This document shows positions 26,776 to 35,267 of a DNA stretch of 64,000 nucleotides, piece by piece. A program made the position numbers and the translations under genes. Origin of the DNA: Anaerocolumna sp. AGMB13020 (lineage in GTDB: Bacteria > Bacillota > Clostridia > Lachnospirales > Lachnospiraceae); NCBI RefSeq assembly GCF_033100115.1, contig NZ_CP136910.1:1922001-1986000 (forward strand). The letters run 5' to 3'. Numbering within the stretch: position 1 is the first letter of the stretch; the number at the start of each line of letters is the position of its first letter. The notes below the pieces were generated by a model. It searched no databases. It saw only the letters and a list, made by a program, of their open reading frames with translations, and had not been told where the DNA came from.

Positions 26776-27807
26776 CTAGATTTCTTCTACATAAGAGGGT
26801 GCGGGAAAGTCAATGCGTTTTACCACATTTGATAATTTTCCGGTTTCCTCAATGCTATAAATTACCAACTGATCCGATTTCTGATTGGCAATCATCAGAT
26901 ATCTGTCGTCCTTTGTCAATGCAATATGCCTTGGAAATTCCCCCTTTACCGAGACGTCCTGCTTTACGGCAAGGGTTCCGTCAGGATTAATCTCATAAGC
27001 TCTTATGGTATCAGCTCCCCTGTTAGCAGCATAAAGGAATCTGCCGTCACTGGATATGGCAAGGCTGGAACCAAAACTCTCTCCCTCAAACTGGTCTTCT
27101 AAGGTACTGATCTTTTGAAGGGGTGTAAAGAGAGGGGCTGTGTCCTGTTCTTCATAGCGATAGACATAGATTTCGTTGGAATACTCTGTTATAACATAGA
27201 GGCAATTTAAGACAGGATGAAATTTTAAATGTCTGGGTCCTGCGCCTTTATCAAGACTGACAGAAGTCCGAGGTGTTTCTGTTGTAATTCTACCCTCTTT
27301 TGTATCATATACAAATATTTTATCCTGGGCTATGGCAGCAAACAACAGCCTGCTGCCCTGGGGCTCCTTCTCACAGCAGTGTGCTCTTGACAGTCCGGTT
27401 TCCTGATTTACCGGCAGTTTGATATGATTTAGCACCTCTGTAAAGTGATAATCCTGAACCTTTACTGCCGCAATATCTCCCGTACTATAGAAGGAACAAT
27501 ATAATACGCTTTCCTTCGGTGCATAGAGCAGGTGACACAAATCCCCGCCGGGGAGCTTAAGCTCATGCTGCAGGCTGTAGCCTTCTTCCGTCCTTTTATA
27601 GCAAAGGATGCTTCCGCTGTCAGTTTCTTCCCTTATGGTAAATAACATGTCCTTCCAGGCGCAGGCAAAGGAAGGATTCGTCTTATACGCTCTGAAACTT
27701 CTCTCATCTTCTGTAAAATCACCGGATAGTTCATACAGCCCCATGGAGGCTTCTCCATTTATCGGCCCATATCCGCTTATCAGTATCTCTCTTGCCTTTT
27801 GATTCAT
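26776..27807 (-). CDS. pgl: lactonase family protein (6-phosphogluconolactonase-like beta-propeller)
   Basis: 343-aa seven-bladed beta-propeller of the lactonase (PF10282/YkgB) family, cytosolic. Typical blocks are KGAGPRHLKFHPVLNCLYVITE, SLAISSDGRFLYAANRGADTI and the last FPRHIALTKDDRYLMIANQKS. Characterised relatives hydrolyse 6-phosphogluconolactone or other sugar lactones. It is separated from the PTS genes upstream by a 365-base gap with a palindromic repeat, so it need not belong to that operon. The gene symbol is by family analogy. Confidence 0.8.
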   Translation of the reverse strand: MNQKAREILISGYGPINGEASMGLYELSGDFTEDERSFRAYKTNPSFACAWKDMLFTIREETDSGSILCYKRTEEGYSLQHELKLPGGDLCHLLYAPKESVLYCSFYSTGDIAAVKVQDYHFTEVLNHIKLPVNQETGLSRAHCCEKEPQGSRLLFAAIAQDKIFVYDTKEGRITTETPRTSVSLDKGAGPRHLKFHPVLNCLYVITEYSNEIYVYRYEEQDTAPLFTPLQKISTLEDQFEGESFGSSLAISSDGRFLYAANRGADTIRAYEINPDGTLAVKQDVSVKGEFPRHIALTKDDRYLMIANQKSDQLVIYSIEETGKLSNVVKRIDFPAPSYVEEI

Positions 27808-27978
27808 CGCTCCCTCATTTCTGCCTGACCTGCCCAGGGCGGATTTGTATAATGCTTTGCCGGCCCGAAAGCTAAGGTATTTGTTTATCTATTACTGTTA
27901 TTGTAATACTGCTGGTGCCTGATGGCAAGCTATAATCAAAAAAATGACCCAGGAGCAGTTGCATTTCATTTATGTTAC

Positions 27979-28130
27979 GGCAAGAAGCCTCCTGGTTCTC
28001 CTCCACACAACAGCTAAAAGACATGTTACCGGTTTTTGTTTGCTATTATCGTACAAAATTGCTCTAAGCACAAAATCGGTAACATGTCTTTCAGGCAGTG
28101 CGCTACAGAAAAGCCAGGAGGCTTCTCGCC
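27979..28130. repeat. imperfect palindromic element, copy B
   Basis: About 152 bases that fold back on themselves: GGCAAGAAGCCTCCTGG with CCAGGAGGCTTCTCGCC at the ends and AGACATGTTACCG with CGGTAACATGTCTTT inside. Weaker pairing extends out to GTTGCA (27958) and TGCAAC (28144). The inner TCGTACAAAATTGCTC and AACATGTCTTTCAGGCAGTG are shared with the 3702-3852 copy. It lies in the gap between the lactonase and EI genes and may also stop transcription from the PTS operon. Confidence 0.65.
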
Positions 28131-28172
28131 GCTTCCATCCATTTGCAACAGTCCACAGGTCAAACACCCGTA

Positions 28173-29849
28173 TTACTGCAATAATTCCATAATTTCGCTT
28201 ACGGTAGCTTTATTTACCGCAGCTTCTGCAAGTTTTCCAGCAGCTTCATAATCTAATCTTCTGATTCTGTATCTGACGCCAGGTATCAGCGAGGCTGTCA
28301 TACTAAGTTCATCCAGTCCCAGTCCTATGAGGAGCTCCGTGGCTTTCTCATTTCCAGCAAATTCACCGCACATACCAGCCTTCTTTCCATACTTATGAGC
28401 ACTATCCGTTACATGCCTTATACTTCTTATTACCGCAGGATGAAAAGAATTATATAACGCAGCAATTTTAGTATTCCCTCTGTCCACTGCCAGCAGATAT
28501 TGGGTCAGATCGTTGGTGCCGATACTGAAAAAGTCAGCTTCCTTTGCCAATTCCTCCGCACAGAGTACACTGGCGGGTGTTTCTATCATAACCCCTGTCT
28601 GTATGGAGTCGTCATAGTGTATACCTTCTGCCTTTAATTCCTCCATGCATTCTCTGAGGACTGCCTTCGCAGCTCTTAATTCCTCCAGAGAAATTATCAT
28701 AGGGAAGAGAATTCTTATTTTACCGAAAGCACTTGCTCTTAGAACAGCTCTTAACTGGGTCTTAAACAGTTCTTTTTCCTGAAGGGAAATACGAATTGCT
28801 CTAAAACCGAGAAAGGGATTCTCCTCTCTGTCCATGGGATAGTAGGGAAGCGTCTTATCCCCTCCGATGTCCAGGGTTCTTATGGTTATTTCCCTGCCGC
28901 AGATTACCGCAGCTTCCCGGTATGCTTCAAATTGCTCTTCTTCCGTAGGAAAATGGCTGCTGCCAAGATAGAGAAATTCACTTCTGAATAATCCAATGCC
29001 ATCAATATGATTTGTAACAGCCTTTTTAATGTCCTCTATATTGCCCACATTGGCGCACAGATGAAATTCTTTTCCATCCCGGGTAATACCAGGAAGGTGC
29101 TCCTCTGCTTTTATTCTTTCCTCTGCTTCCTTGTGTTTCCCGGTAAGCTCATGATACTTCTGTTTTTCCTCTTCTGTGGGATTGATTCGGAGTTCCCCCG
29201 TATATCCATCCAAAATGAGAAAATCTCCGTCTGCCACCTCAGAAAAAATATCCTTTACTCCCACCAAGGCAGGAAGAGAGAGGCTTTTTGCAAGTATTGC
29301 CACATGACTGGTAATTCCTCCGTCTCTGGTAATCAACCCTCGTATTTTATCAAGGTCAAGCGCAGCAGTATCAGAAGGTGTCAGATCCGATGCAATCAGA
29401 ATGGATTCCTCCTCACAGCTGACAGTTTTCTTTTCAAGGCCTGTCAACTGACCTAAAAGTCTTTCTCTGATATCCTTTATGTCCGCTGCCCTTTCTTTCA
29501 TATAAGCATCCTCCATGGCTTCAAAGAGGAGGATAAGCTCCTCACAGGCAAGGACTACTGCTTTTTCTGCATTATTGCCATCGCCTTTTATCTTACCCGT
29601 CACTGCTTCCTGTAAAGCAATATCCTTCACCATTTCCAGATGAGCTGCAAATATGGGGTTCTCTCCGGCAAGTACAAAAAGCTCCTCTGCGGCATTTTTA
29701 ACTGCAGCTTCAAATCGTTCTATTTCTTTGTTCCTGTCTTCTGCACTTACTCTGTAATCTGCTATTATTCTTTCCTGTGGCTGATACAGATATGCCCATC
29801 CCATGGCAATTCCTTCGGAAGCAGGCTGTTTCACCTTCAGTACCTTCAT
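28173..29849 (-). CDS. ptsI: phosphoenolpyruvate-protein phosphotransferase, PTS enzyme I
   Basis: Cytosolic first enzyme of the PEP-dependent sugar phosphotransferase system, 558 aa. The phosphorylated His is H182 in DGGITSHVAILA. The HPr-binding helices occupy the N-terminus, and the PEP-binding barrel has RTLDIGGDKTLPY, GFRAIRISL, ILFPMI, GVMIETPAS, FFSIGTNDLTQY and the catalytic Cys in GMCGEFAG. It lies 21 bases downstream of the HPr gene. It is the last gene of a sugar-alcohol operon, an unusual location, since ptsHI is usually a separate operon. Confidence 0.95.
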   Translation of the reverse strand: MKVLKVKQPASEGIAMGWAYLYQPQERIIADYRVSAEDRNKEIERFEAAVKNAAEELFVLAGENPIFAAHLEMVKDIALQEAVTGKIKGDGNNAEKAVVLACEELILLFEAMEDAYMKERAADIKDIRERLLGQLTGLEKKTVSCEEESILIASDLTPSDTAALDLDKIRGLITRDGGITSHVAILAKSLSLPALVGVKDIFSEVADGDFLILDGYTGELRINPTEEEKQKYHELTGKHKEAEERIKAEEHLPGITRDGKEFHLCANVGNIEDIKKAVTNHIDGIGLFRSEFLYLGSSHFPTEEEQFEAYREAAVICGREITIRTLDIGGDKTLPYYPMDREENPFLGFRAIRISLQEKELFKTQLRAVLRASAFGKIRILFPMIISLEELRAAKAVLRECMEELKAEGIHYDDSIQTGVMIETPASVLCAEELAKEADFFSIGTNDLTQYLLAVDRGNTKIAALYNSFHPAVIRSIRHVTDSAHKYGKKAGMCGEFAGNEKATELLIGLGLDELSMTASLIPGVRYRIRRLDYEAAGKLAEAAVNKATVSEIMELLQ

Positions 29850-29870
29850 AAAGCTCCCCCTTCTTTGCGA

Positions 29871-30134
29871 TTACTCACCCAAGCCTTGTTCAATGGCTTC
29901 TCCCAGACGTTTTAAGTCCTCGGTTTCCGTTTCTCCGTTACACGCAAGCTCAATTTCTGTGCCAAAGCGTATTGCAGCCGCCATGATATTTAAGATACTT
30001 TTCGGATTAATCTTTTTCTCCCCGATTTTAAGGGTTATATCCGAACGGCAGGTACTTGCTATTTTCGCCAGTTCACCTGCAGGTCTTGCATGGAGGCCAT
30101 TTTTATTGTTTATAATAAAAGTCTGAGTAACCAT
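29871..30134 (-). CDS. ptsH: HPr-family phosphocarrier protein
   Basis: 87-aa phosphocarrier between EI and EIIA. H15 in NGLHARPAG is the catalytic His, and S46 in NPKSILNIMAAA corresponds to the Ser phosphorylated by HPr kinase, so it could also serve in catabolite control. The second of two adjacent ATGs is chosen because it puts AAGGAGG at proper spacing and gives exactly H15 and S46; the first would add one Met. It lies 17 bases downstream of the dehydrogenase gene. Confidence 0.93.
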   Translation of the reverse strand: MVTQTFIINNKNGLHARPAGELAKIASTCRSDITLKIGEKKINPKSILNIMAAAIRFGTEIELACNGETETEDLKRLGEAIEQGLGE

Positions 30135-30151
30135 CATTTACCTCCTTAAGA

Positions 30152-31414
30152 CTATGAAATGCCATGATGCTCAAATAATATTTTCTCTGCTTCCACATTC
30201 CAGAGCCCTTTATGTTTTTTCACGGACTCATTCAGTCTACGGAACAGTTCCTCCTTTTTACCAAGCTCTTCAAAATCTTCAATAGCAGTAAGAGGCATAT
30301 CAAACTGAGTATAGGTGAGCTTCTTTCCTCCGGGTATGGTTGGCAGATTTATAGTTGCTTCTGCGATGGAATCAATTCCTCCGATGTGTGTTACCATAAC
30401 TGCCGGCCTGATTTCCCCCTTCGCCGCCAGGTCAAGTGCTTCCAACAGGTCGTCATTATTACCGCCGGTGGTACCAATAACGTGAGTACTGATATAATGA
30501 ATATTATACATATTGATTTCTGAGGTAAAATCACCATTTGTCGGACCTGCAAAGAAGTTCATGCAGCCGTCAAATGCCAGCAGGGCATCCGCCATCTCTA
30601 CTACCGCTTTATTTGGTACATATACAAATACATCATCATATCCATGATCCTCTGTCAGCTCTCTCAAAACACTTACGGGATCTTCCAAGGCAGCTGTATT
30701 TATGTAGATAAGCTCTATTCCTTTTTTCTTTGCTTCCTCCGGTGATATCATCTGTCTTGCATTTTCTATCCTGGCTTCGCTGATATCCGTTACCACAATA
30801 CGTTTGGGTTTATTTTCTGTATAGAGTCCATAGCTTACCGCTCCAAGTCCCATCGGTCCGCAGCCTCCAAGTATTAAGATGCTTCCACCTGTTTTGGTTC
30901 CCATGGCATGCTGATAATTCTGCTTGTTGGTATGATAATTGGCATGATAACCACCGATAATACAGCTCATTGGCTCACCCAGGGAAGCCTCAAAGAAACT
31001 CTCTCCATTATAGGGCAGCAGACAGCCAAGCTCCATCACTTCCTGCGGCATAATGCAATAAGTGCAGGCACCGCCGCAATATTCATAGGAATATCCCGGT
31101 GAATCCAGTCTGCCTTTATAATTTAGGGCTGGCTGAAGGGCAAATTTATCTCCTGCCTTATATTTACCCTCCCACTTCTTTCCCACCTCTACAATAATAC
31201 CCGCACATTCGTGACCGATAATAATTGGATTGGTATCTATGTTCTGAGGTGATCTCTTATGTTTCTTTCCCTGTTTTACCAGTTTATAGGTAGACATACA
31301 GATACTGTCGCTTATTATCTTAACCAGGATTTCATCCTCTTTTATCGGAGGAAGCTGAAACTCCTCCAGGCGTAAATCATCTTCCCCATACATTCTTACT
31401 GCTTTTGATTTCAT
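30152..31414 (-). CDS. zinc-type alcohol dehydrogenase, SorE (L-sorbose 1-phosphate reductase)-like
   Basis: Medium-chain dehydrogenase of 420 aa. Features are the GHECAGIIVEVGKKW segment with a catalytic zinc ligand, the long insert QPALNYKGRLDSPGYSYEYC and the Rossmann motif LGGCGPMGLGAV followed by VVTDISEARI. This architecture fits SorE, which interconverts sorbose-1-phosphate and glucitol-6-phosphate, that is, it acts on the carbon next to the phosphorylated one. In an operon with a mannitol-type EII and a 1-phosphofructokinase-like kinase, oxidation of mannitol-1-phosphate to fructose-1-phosphate is plausible (inference). The ATG at 31414 follows AGGAG at five bases; an in-frame start ten codons earlier lacks a site. 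Confidence 0.8.
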   Translation of the reverse strand: MKSKAVRMYGEDDLRLEEFQLPPIKEDEILVKIISDSICMSTYKLVKQGKKHKRSPQNIDTNPIIIGHECAGIIVEVGKKWEGKYKAGDKFALQPALNYKGRLDSPGYSYEYCGGACTYCIMPQEVMELGCLLPYNGESFFEASLGEPMSCIIGGYHANYHTNKQNYQHAMGTKTGGSILILGGCGPMGLGAVSYGLYTENKPKRIVVTDISEARIENARQMISPEEAKKKGIELIYINTAALEDPVSVLRELTEDHGYDDVFVYVPNKAVVEMADALLAFDGCMNFFAGPTNGDFTSEINMYNIHYISTHVIGTTGGNNDDLLEALDLAAKGEIRPAVMVTHIGGIDSIAEATINLPTIPGGKKLTYTQFDMPLTAIEDFEELGKKEELFRRLNESVKKHKGLWNVEAEKILFEHHGIS

Positions 31415-31483
31415 AAATACTCCTATCTGTGTGTGCTGTGACACACCTAAAGCTCAGGAAGTTGTAAAGTAGCTTTATCAACG

Positions 31484-32413
31484 TTATAACTCCCTGATAT
31501 CTACCTTTTCTTTTAGTTCTTCTATCAGCTCCCTGTGAGGCGGCTTCGTTCCCTGGGTGGTTACTGCTCCTGCAGAGGCAGCCATGGCAAGCCGAAAGCA
31601 CTCCTCTTCTTTCTCTCCTTTATGGAGGCTGTATACCAGTGCTGCAACCATTGCATCCCCGGCTCCTACGGTAGAATGTGCTTTTACCTTAAGTCCCTGG
31701 CACTTTACCGCTCTGTCCTTTGTTAGAAAGAGCGCTCCCAGCTGTCCCAGGGAGATTGCTACCAGACTGCTGCCTTTCGCTAACAATTCCTTTCCCATAA
31801 ACAGAAGCTCTTCCTCACCTGCCCTGTAATCTTTCTTAAAATACTCCTCCAGCTCTTTTCTGTTCGGCTTAATATAATCGGGATTTCCTTCAAGCCCTCT
31901 TGCAAACAGCTCACCGTCTGCATCCAGAAAAACCTTTGCCCCTCTCTCTTTCACCATAGGAATTAAGGTGCGATAGATATCTTTATCAATCCCTCTTGGG
32001 ATACTTCCTGCAAATACAAACAAGGTATCTTCACCGGCATACTGAAGCAGCTTTTTTGACAACTCCATCATTTCATCCTCTGTTACCAAAGGTCCCGGTT
32101 CGTTTAATTCCGTTACGATCCCTCTTCCTTCAACCAGTTTCAAATTCACTCTGGTCTCATTACCGATACGCACAAAATCATTTCTGATACCGAGCTCTGT
32201 CAGATTCTCTTCGATCTGCCTGCCTGTGCTGCCACCGCAAAATCCCGTTGCTATGGTTTCACCGCCCATGGCTTTTATGGTTTTGGATACATTAATCCCT
32301 TTACCACCAATATCCCAAAGGCAATTTTGCAGCCTGTTTAAGCTGCCTTTTTCCAGCTGCTCCAATTCGGCTGTTTTATCAATAGCCGGATTCATGGTTA
32401 CTGTAACTATCAT
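31484..32413 (-). CDS. 1-phosphofructokinase family hexose kinase
   Basis: PfkB-family sugar-phosphate kinase of 309 aa. Diagnostic parts are TMNPAIDKT, the substrate segment WDIGGKGINVSK, NLKLVEGRGIVTELNEPG, the catalytic STVGAGDAMVAAL and the N-terminal Thr/Asn cluster. It fits the 1-phosphofructokinase/tagatose-6-phosphate kinase subgroup. In this operon its likely product is fructose-1,6-bisphosphate from fructose-1-phosphate, though tagatose phosphates cannot be excluded. AAAGGAAAAG precedes the ATG. It is 85 bases downstream of the EIIA gene. Confidence 0.87.
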   Translation of the reverse strand: MIVTVTMNPAIDKTAELEQLEKGSLNRLQNCLWDIGGKGINVSKTIKAMGGETIATGFCGGSTGRQIEENLTELGIRNDFVRIGNETRVNLKLVEGRGIVTELNEPGPLVTEDEMMELSKKLLQYAGEDTLFVFAGSIPRGIDKDIYRTLIPMVKERGAKVFLDADGELFARGLEGNPDYIKPNRKELEEYFKKDYRAGEEELLFMGKELLAKGSSLVAISLGQLGALFLTKDRAVKCQGLKVKAHSTVGAGDAMVAALVYSLHKGEKEEECFRLAMAASAGAVTTQGTKPPHRELIEELKEKVDIREL

Positions 32414-32498
32414 AAGATACTTTTCCTTTCTCTACTCCGACATGATGACAGCTATCGCTGTATAATGACAGCTGCACCTTTTCTACTCACAGAACTTA

Positions 32499-32927
32499 TT
32501 ATTCTCTGGCGGTAAGTATCTGAAAGATTGCATCTTCCTTACTGTTAATGACCTTGATTACATTTTCCATATCTGACAGCTTTTCTGCTATATTGGAGAG
32601 AATTTCAAGATGCTCCTCGCCGACACCGGCTATTCCAATTACAATCTTAACGGGTTCTCCGCCCCAGTCAGTGCCATCCGGAAATACCATTACGGCAATA
32701 CCAGAGGCTTTGATATCACTCTTAGCCGCTTCTATGCCGTGAGGAAGAGCAATTCCATTACCAATGTTCGTGGAAAAGGATTTTTCTCTTAACAGCATGG
32801 CCTCTATATAATTCTCTTCTACGTAACCACTGTCACAAAGCTTTTTACCGATATGACGGATTACCTGCTCCTTGGAAGCTGCTTTACAGTTGATCTCAAT
32901 ATTTTCTTTTCGTAATAATTCCACCAT
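32499..32927 (-). CDS. PTS fructose/mannitol-type EIIA
   Basis: 142-aa single-domain EIIA of the fructose-mannitol family. The phosphorylated His is H63 in IALPHGIEAAK. The ATG at 32927 has AAAGGA at six-base spacing; an upstream in-frame ATG would add 16 Lys/His-rich residues and is not favoured. It passes the phosphate from HPr to the EIIB domain of the transporter encoded two genes upstream. Confidence 0.93.
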   Translation of the reverse strand: MVELLRKENIEINCKAASKEQVIRHIGKKLCDSGYVEENYIEAMLLREKSFSTNIGNGIALPHGIEAAKSDIKASGIAVMVFPDGTDWGGEPVKIVIGIAGVGEEHLEILSNIAEKLSDMENVIKVINSKEDAIFQILTARE

Positions 32928-33072
32928 AATCAATCCTTTCTTGTTATGTCCTGTTTTTCTATGTCCTGTTTTCATACTTTAATTATACCTGCTGTCAGGT
33001 GGGGGTTCAATCAAAGCAAAATTGACTTTGTCACCATATCCTGAAGACATTTTTTTGTCTTCTTTTACTACA

Positions 33073-35166
33073 TTAAACGGTTTCCAGATACTGTTTGAAA
33101 TACTGCCTTAATACCTTCTCTACCTTCTCTTTCACCGTTTCTTTCTCTCCTTCAAACATTACCTTTAGAAATTCACTGTTTTCAATCAGCTGACCGCTTA
33201 AGCAGCCCATAATGTCACTGTTTATCCCCACCTGATCATCCTCTGGTATAAGCATGATTATCACTGCCTTAATACCTTTAAAATAGGGGTCCAGAAAGGC
33301 TGTTCTGTCTTTCGTTACGCAGAGTGAGAAATTCGGTTTAACGACACCGCCTGTTCTGGAATGCAGCAGGGCAAAACCGTACTCCGGTATAATCTGTGAG
33401 GAGATTTTCTCTCTTCTTTTAATATCTTCCTGTATCTGCAGCCGGTTGACCTGAAAGGCTGATAATTTTTCTGATACCGCTACCAGAAGTTCACCAAAAT
33501 TAATATGTTCATCCACCTTCATAAAGCAAAAGTCTTTCATAATACCTTTAATCTGGTTAATACAGATATTGATGTGCTCCAACTGCCTGGAGAACTCACT
33601 ACTGCCTTCATTTTTCTTCGTAGTCTTGGAGTATGCTCTTACCTTTTCTTCAATTTCTCCAAGCTCCGTATCATTTAACAAAGCACTTACCTTAATCACA
33701 TCTGCCGGCACTTCCGCAAGATCGATATTTGTAACGATAAAATCCAGATTCTTTAGAACACCGGGGGTTAAATCTTCTTTTCCGTAGGTATAAATTTGTA
33801 TTCTCTCCTTCAGGAAATTCTTAAGCTTGGAGTGCATCAGCCGGGATATACCAATCCCACTGGCACAGATTATTCCTACATCGACTTTTCTGAAACTTTC
33901 TCTTCTATCATCAAGTCTTACACCAGCTGCACCAAAATGCATAGCCAGATAGCCAATTTCAGCAGCAGGCACCTTAAATCCATATTTCTTCTGAATAAAT
34001 TCTCCTACCTTCAGGCATTTGGTGTAAATCTCCGGATATGCCTCCTGTATCTGCGACAGCAGAGGATTGGTAATATTCAGATGATTCTTAAGACGAATAA
34101 TAGTAGGCTTTAAGTGTGCCAGCAGTCCTCTGATAAATTCCTCATCCTGCTTAAGTTCATAGGAAATCGTATTGTCATAGATATCCGTTATTTCATTTAT
34201 CAATCCCAGCAATTCTTCCCTGAAAGCTGTATCTTTTTCTTCTTCATAATCTGCTGACTGGATCTTGGCTCCGCTGATATGAAGCAGTATATAAGCCGTT
34301 TCTGCAGCCGGTATCAAGAAGTTAAACTCTTTCTCCAGGGATTCTCCAATAAGGCAGGCCAGCTGATAGTCTTCATGATAGAGGAATTCATCCATGGTTC
34401 TGGTGTCTGTTTCGATAAGTTCGTTCTCCTTTATTCTCATAATGGCTATGGTTATATGAACCACCAATGAATAATAGGAGCTGTTGGTCAGTCGATTTAA
34501 TTTACTGTCTCTGATACTTCCAAGGCATAGGACAACCCTCTTAAGTATCTTATAATCTATTAATGGAAACATTCCTTTGTTTTCTTTTTCATAATACTCC
34601 CCTAATACGTTCCACTTCTTCTCCCCTATGGCTAACCTTAATTCCTCCGTATCGGGATTCTCATCAATAAAACGCTTCATGGCCAGGCGGTAGTTCTTCT
34701 CAGAGCCTGACAGAGCAACGCCATACCCCTGTTTTCTGATTAATGTCAGATCAAATCTTTCAAACCAGTTTTCGATAGCTTCCATATCATTACTTATGGT
34801 TGCTTCACTTACACCGAATATATTTCTATAGTAATATAGTTTCTTGGGTTCTCTGTCCCTTAAGACTTCTAATATAAGGCTGTTTCTTCTTTTTTCCTTG
34901 TCAATATAATCAATAACTTCCTTTGATTCCAGTTCCTCAAGCAGTCTGTTCTTACTGCTTCTCTCGCCCTCCATCCAGATACCTGTGCCGGCCTTGGTAC
35001 TTAGGCTTAAGCCATATTTCCGCAAAAAGCCTTCCGTATTATCAAGCTCTCTTTGTACGGTACGCTTGCTTACCTTTACATCCTCCGCCAGTTTTTTGAC
35101 AGATACGATGCCTTCTTCTCTTAATAGAATCGTAAATAGCTGAATGAGACGCGGAGATAACATCAT
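33073..35166 (-). CDS. PRD-containing transcriptional regulator, MtlR-like
   Basis: 697-aa multi-domain activator. Order: HTH (IVSVKKLAEDVKVSKRTVQRE), a second Mga-like HTH (FGVSEATISNDMEAI), two PTS-regulation domains (residues about 180-400), an EIIB-like domain (VGIICASGIGISRLMHSKL with its Cys) and an EIIA-like domain with a His in ALLHSRTGG. This is the MtlR/ManR/LicR architecture, in which PTS phosphorylation tells the protein whether substrate is present. It is encoded directly after the transporter gene and probably activates this operon. GGAGGGAGAGG precedes a double ATG. Confidence 0.92.
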   Translation of the reverse strand: MMLSPRLIQLFTILLREEGIVSVKKLAEDVKVSKRTVQRELDNTEGFLRKYGLSLSTKAGTGIWMEGERSSKNRLLEELESKEVIDYIDKEKRRNSLILEVLRDREPKKLYYYRNIFGVSEATISNDMEAIENWFERFDLTLIRKQGYGVALSGSEKNYRLAMKRFIDENPDTEELRLAIGEKKWNVLGEYYEKENKGMFPLIDYKILKRVVLCLGSIRDSKLNRLTNSSYYSLVVHITIAIMRIKENELIETDTRTMDEFLYHEDYQLACLIGESLEKEFNFLIPAAETAYILLHISGAKIQSADYEEEKDTAFREELLGLINEITDIYDNTISYELKQDEEFIRGLLAHLKPTIIRLKNHLNITNPLLSQIQEAYPEIYTKCLKVGEFIQKKYGFKVPAAEIGYLAMHFGAAGVRLDDRRESFRKVDVGIICASGIGISRLMHSKLKNFLKERIQIYTYGKEDLTPGVLKNLDFIVTNIDLAEVPADVIKVSALLNDTELGEIEEKVRAYSKTTKKNEGSSEFSRQLEHINICINQIKGIMKDFCFMKVDEHINFGELLVAVSEKLSAFQVNRLQIQEDIKRREKISSQIIPEYGFALLHSRTGGVVKPNFSLCVTKDRTAFLDPYFKGIKAVIIMLIPEDDQVGINSDIMGCLSGQLIENSEFLKVMFEGEKETVKEKVEKVLRQYFKQYLETV

Positions 35167-35267
35167 GCCTCTCCCTCCTTTCTTTCACTAATTTAGAAGA
35201 CGCGGAAGAGAGGGTTGACAGAACACCTGCAGTGCCTGCAATCCTCTTTTCCGCAAAGATCATATAA

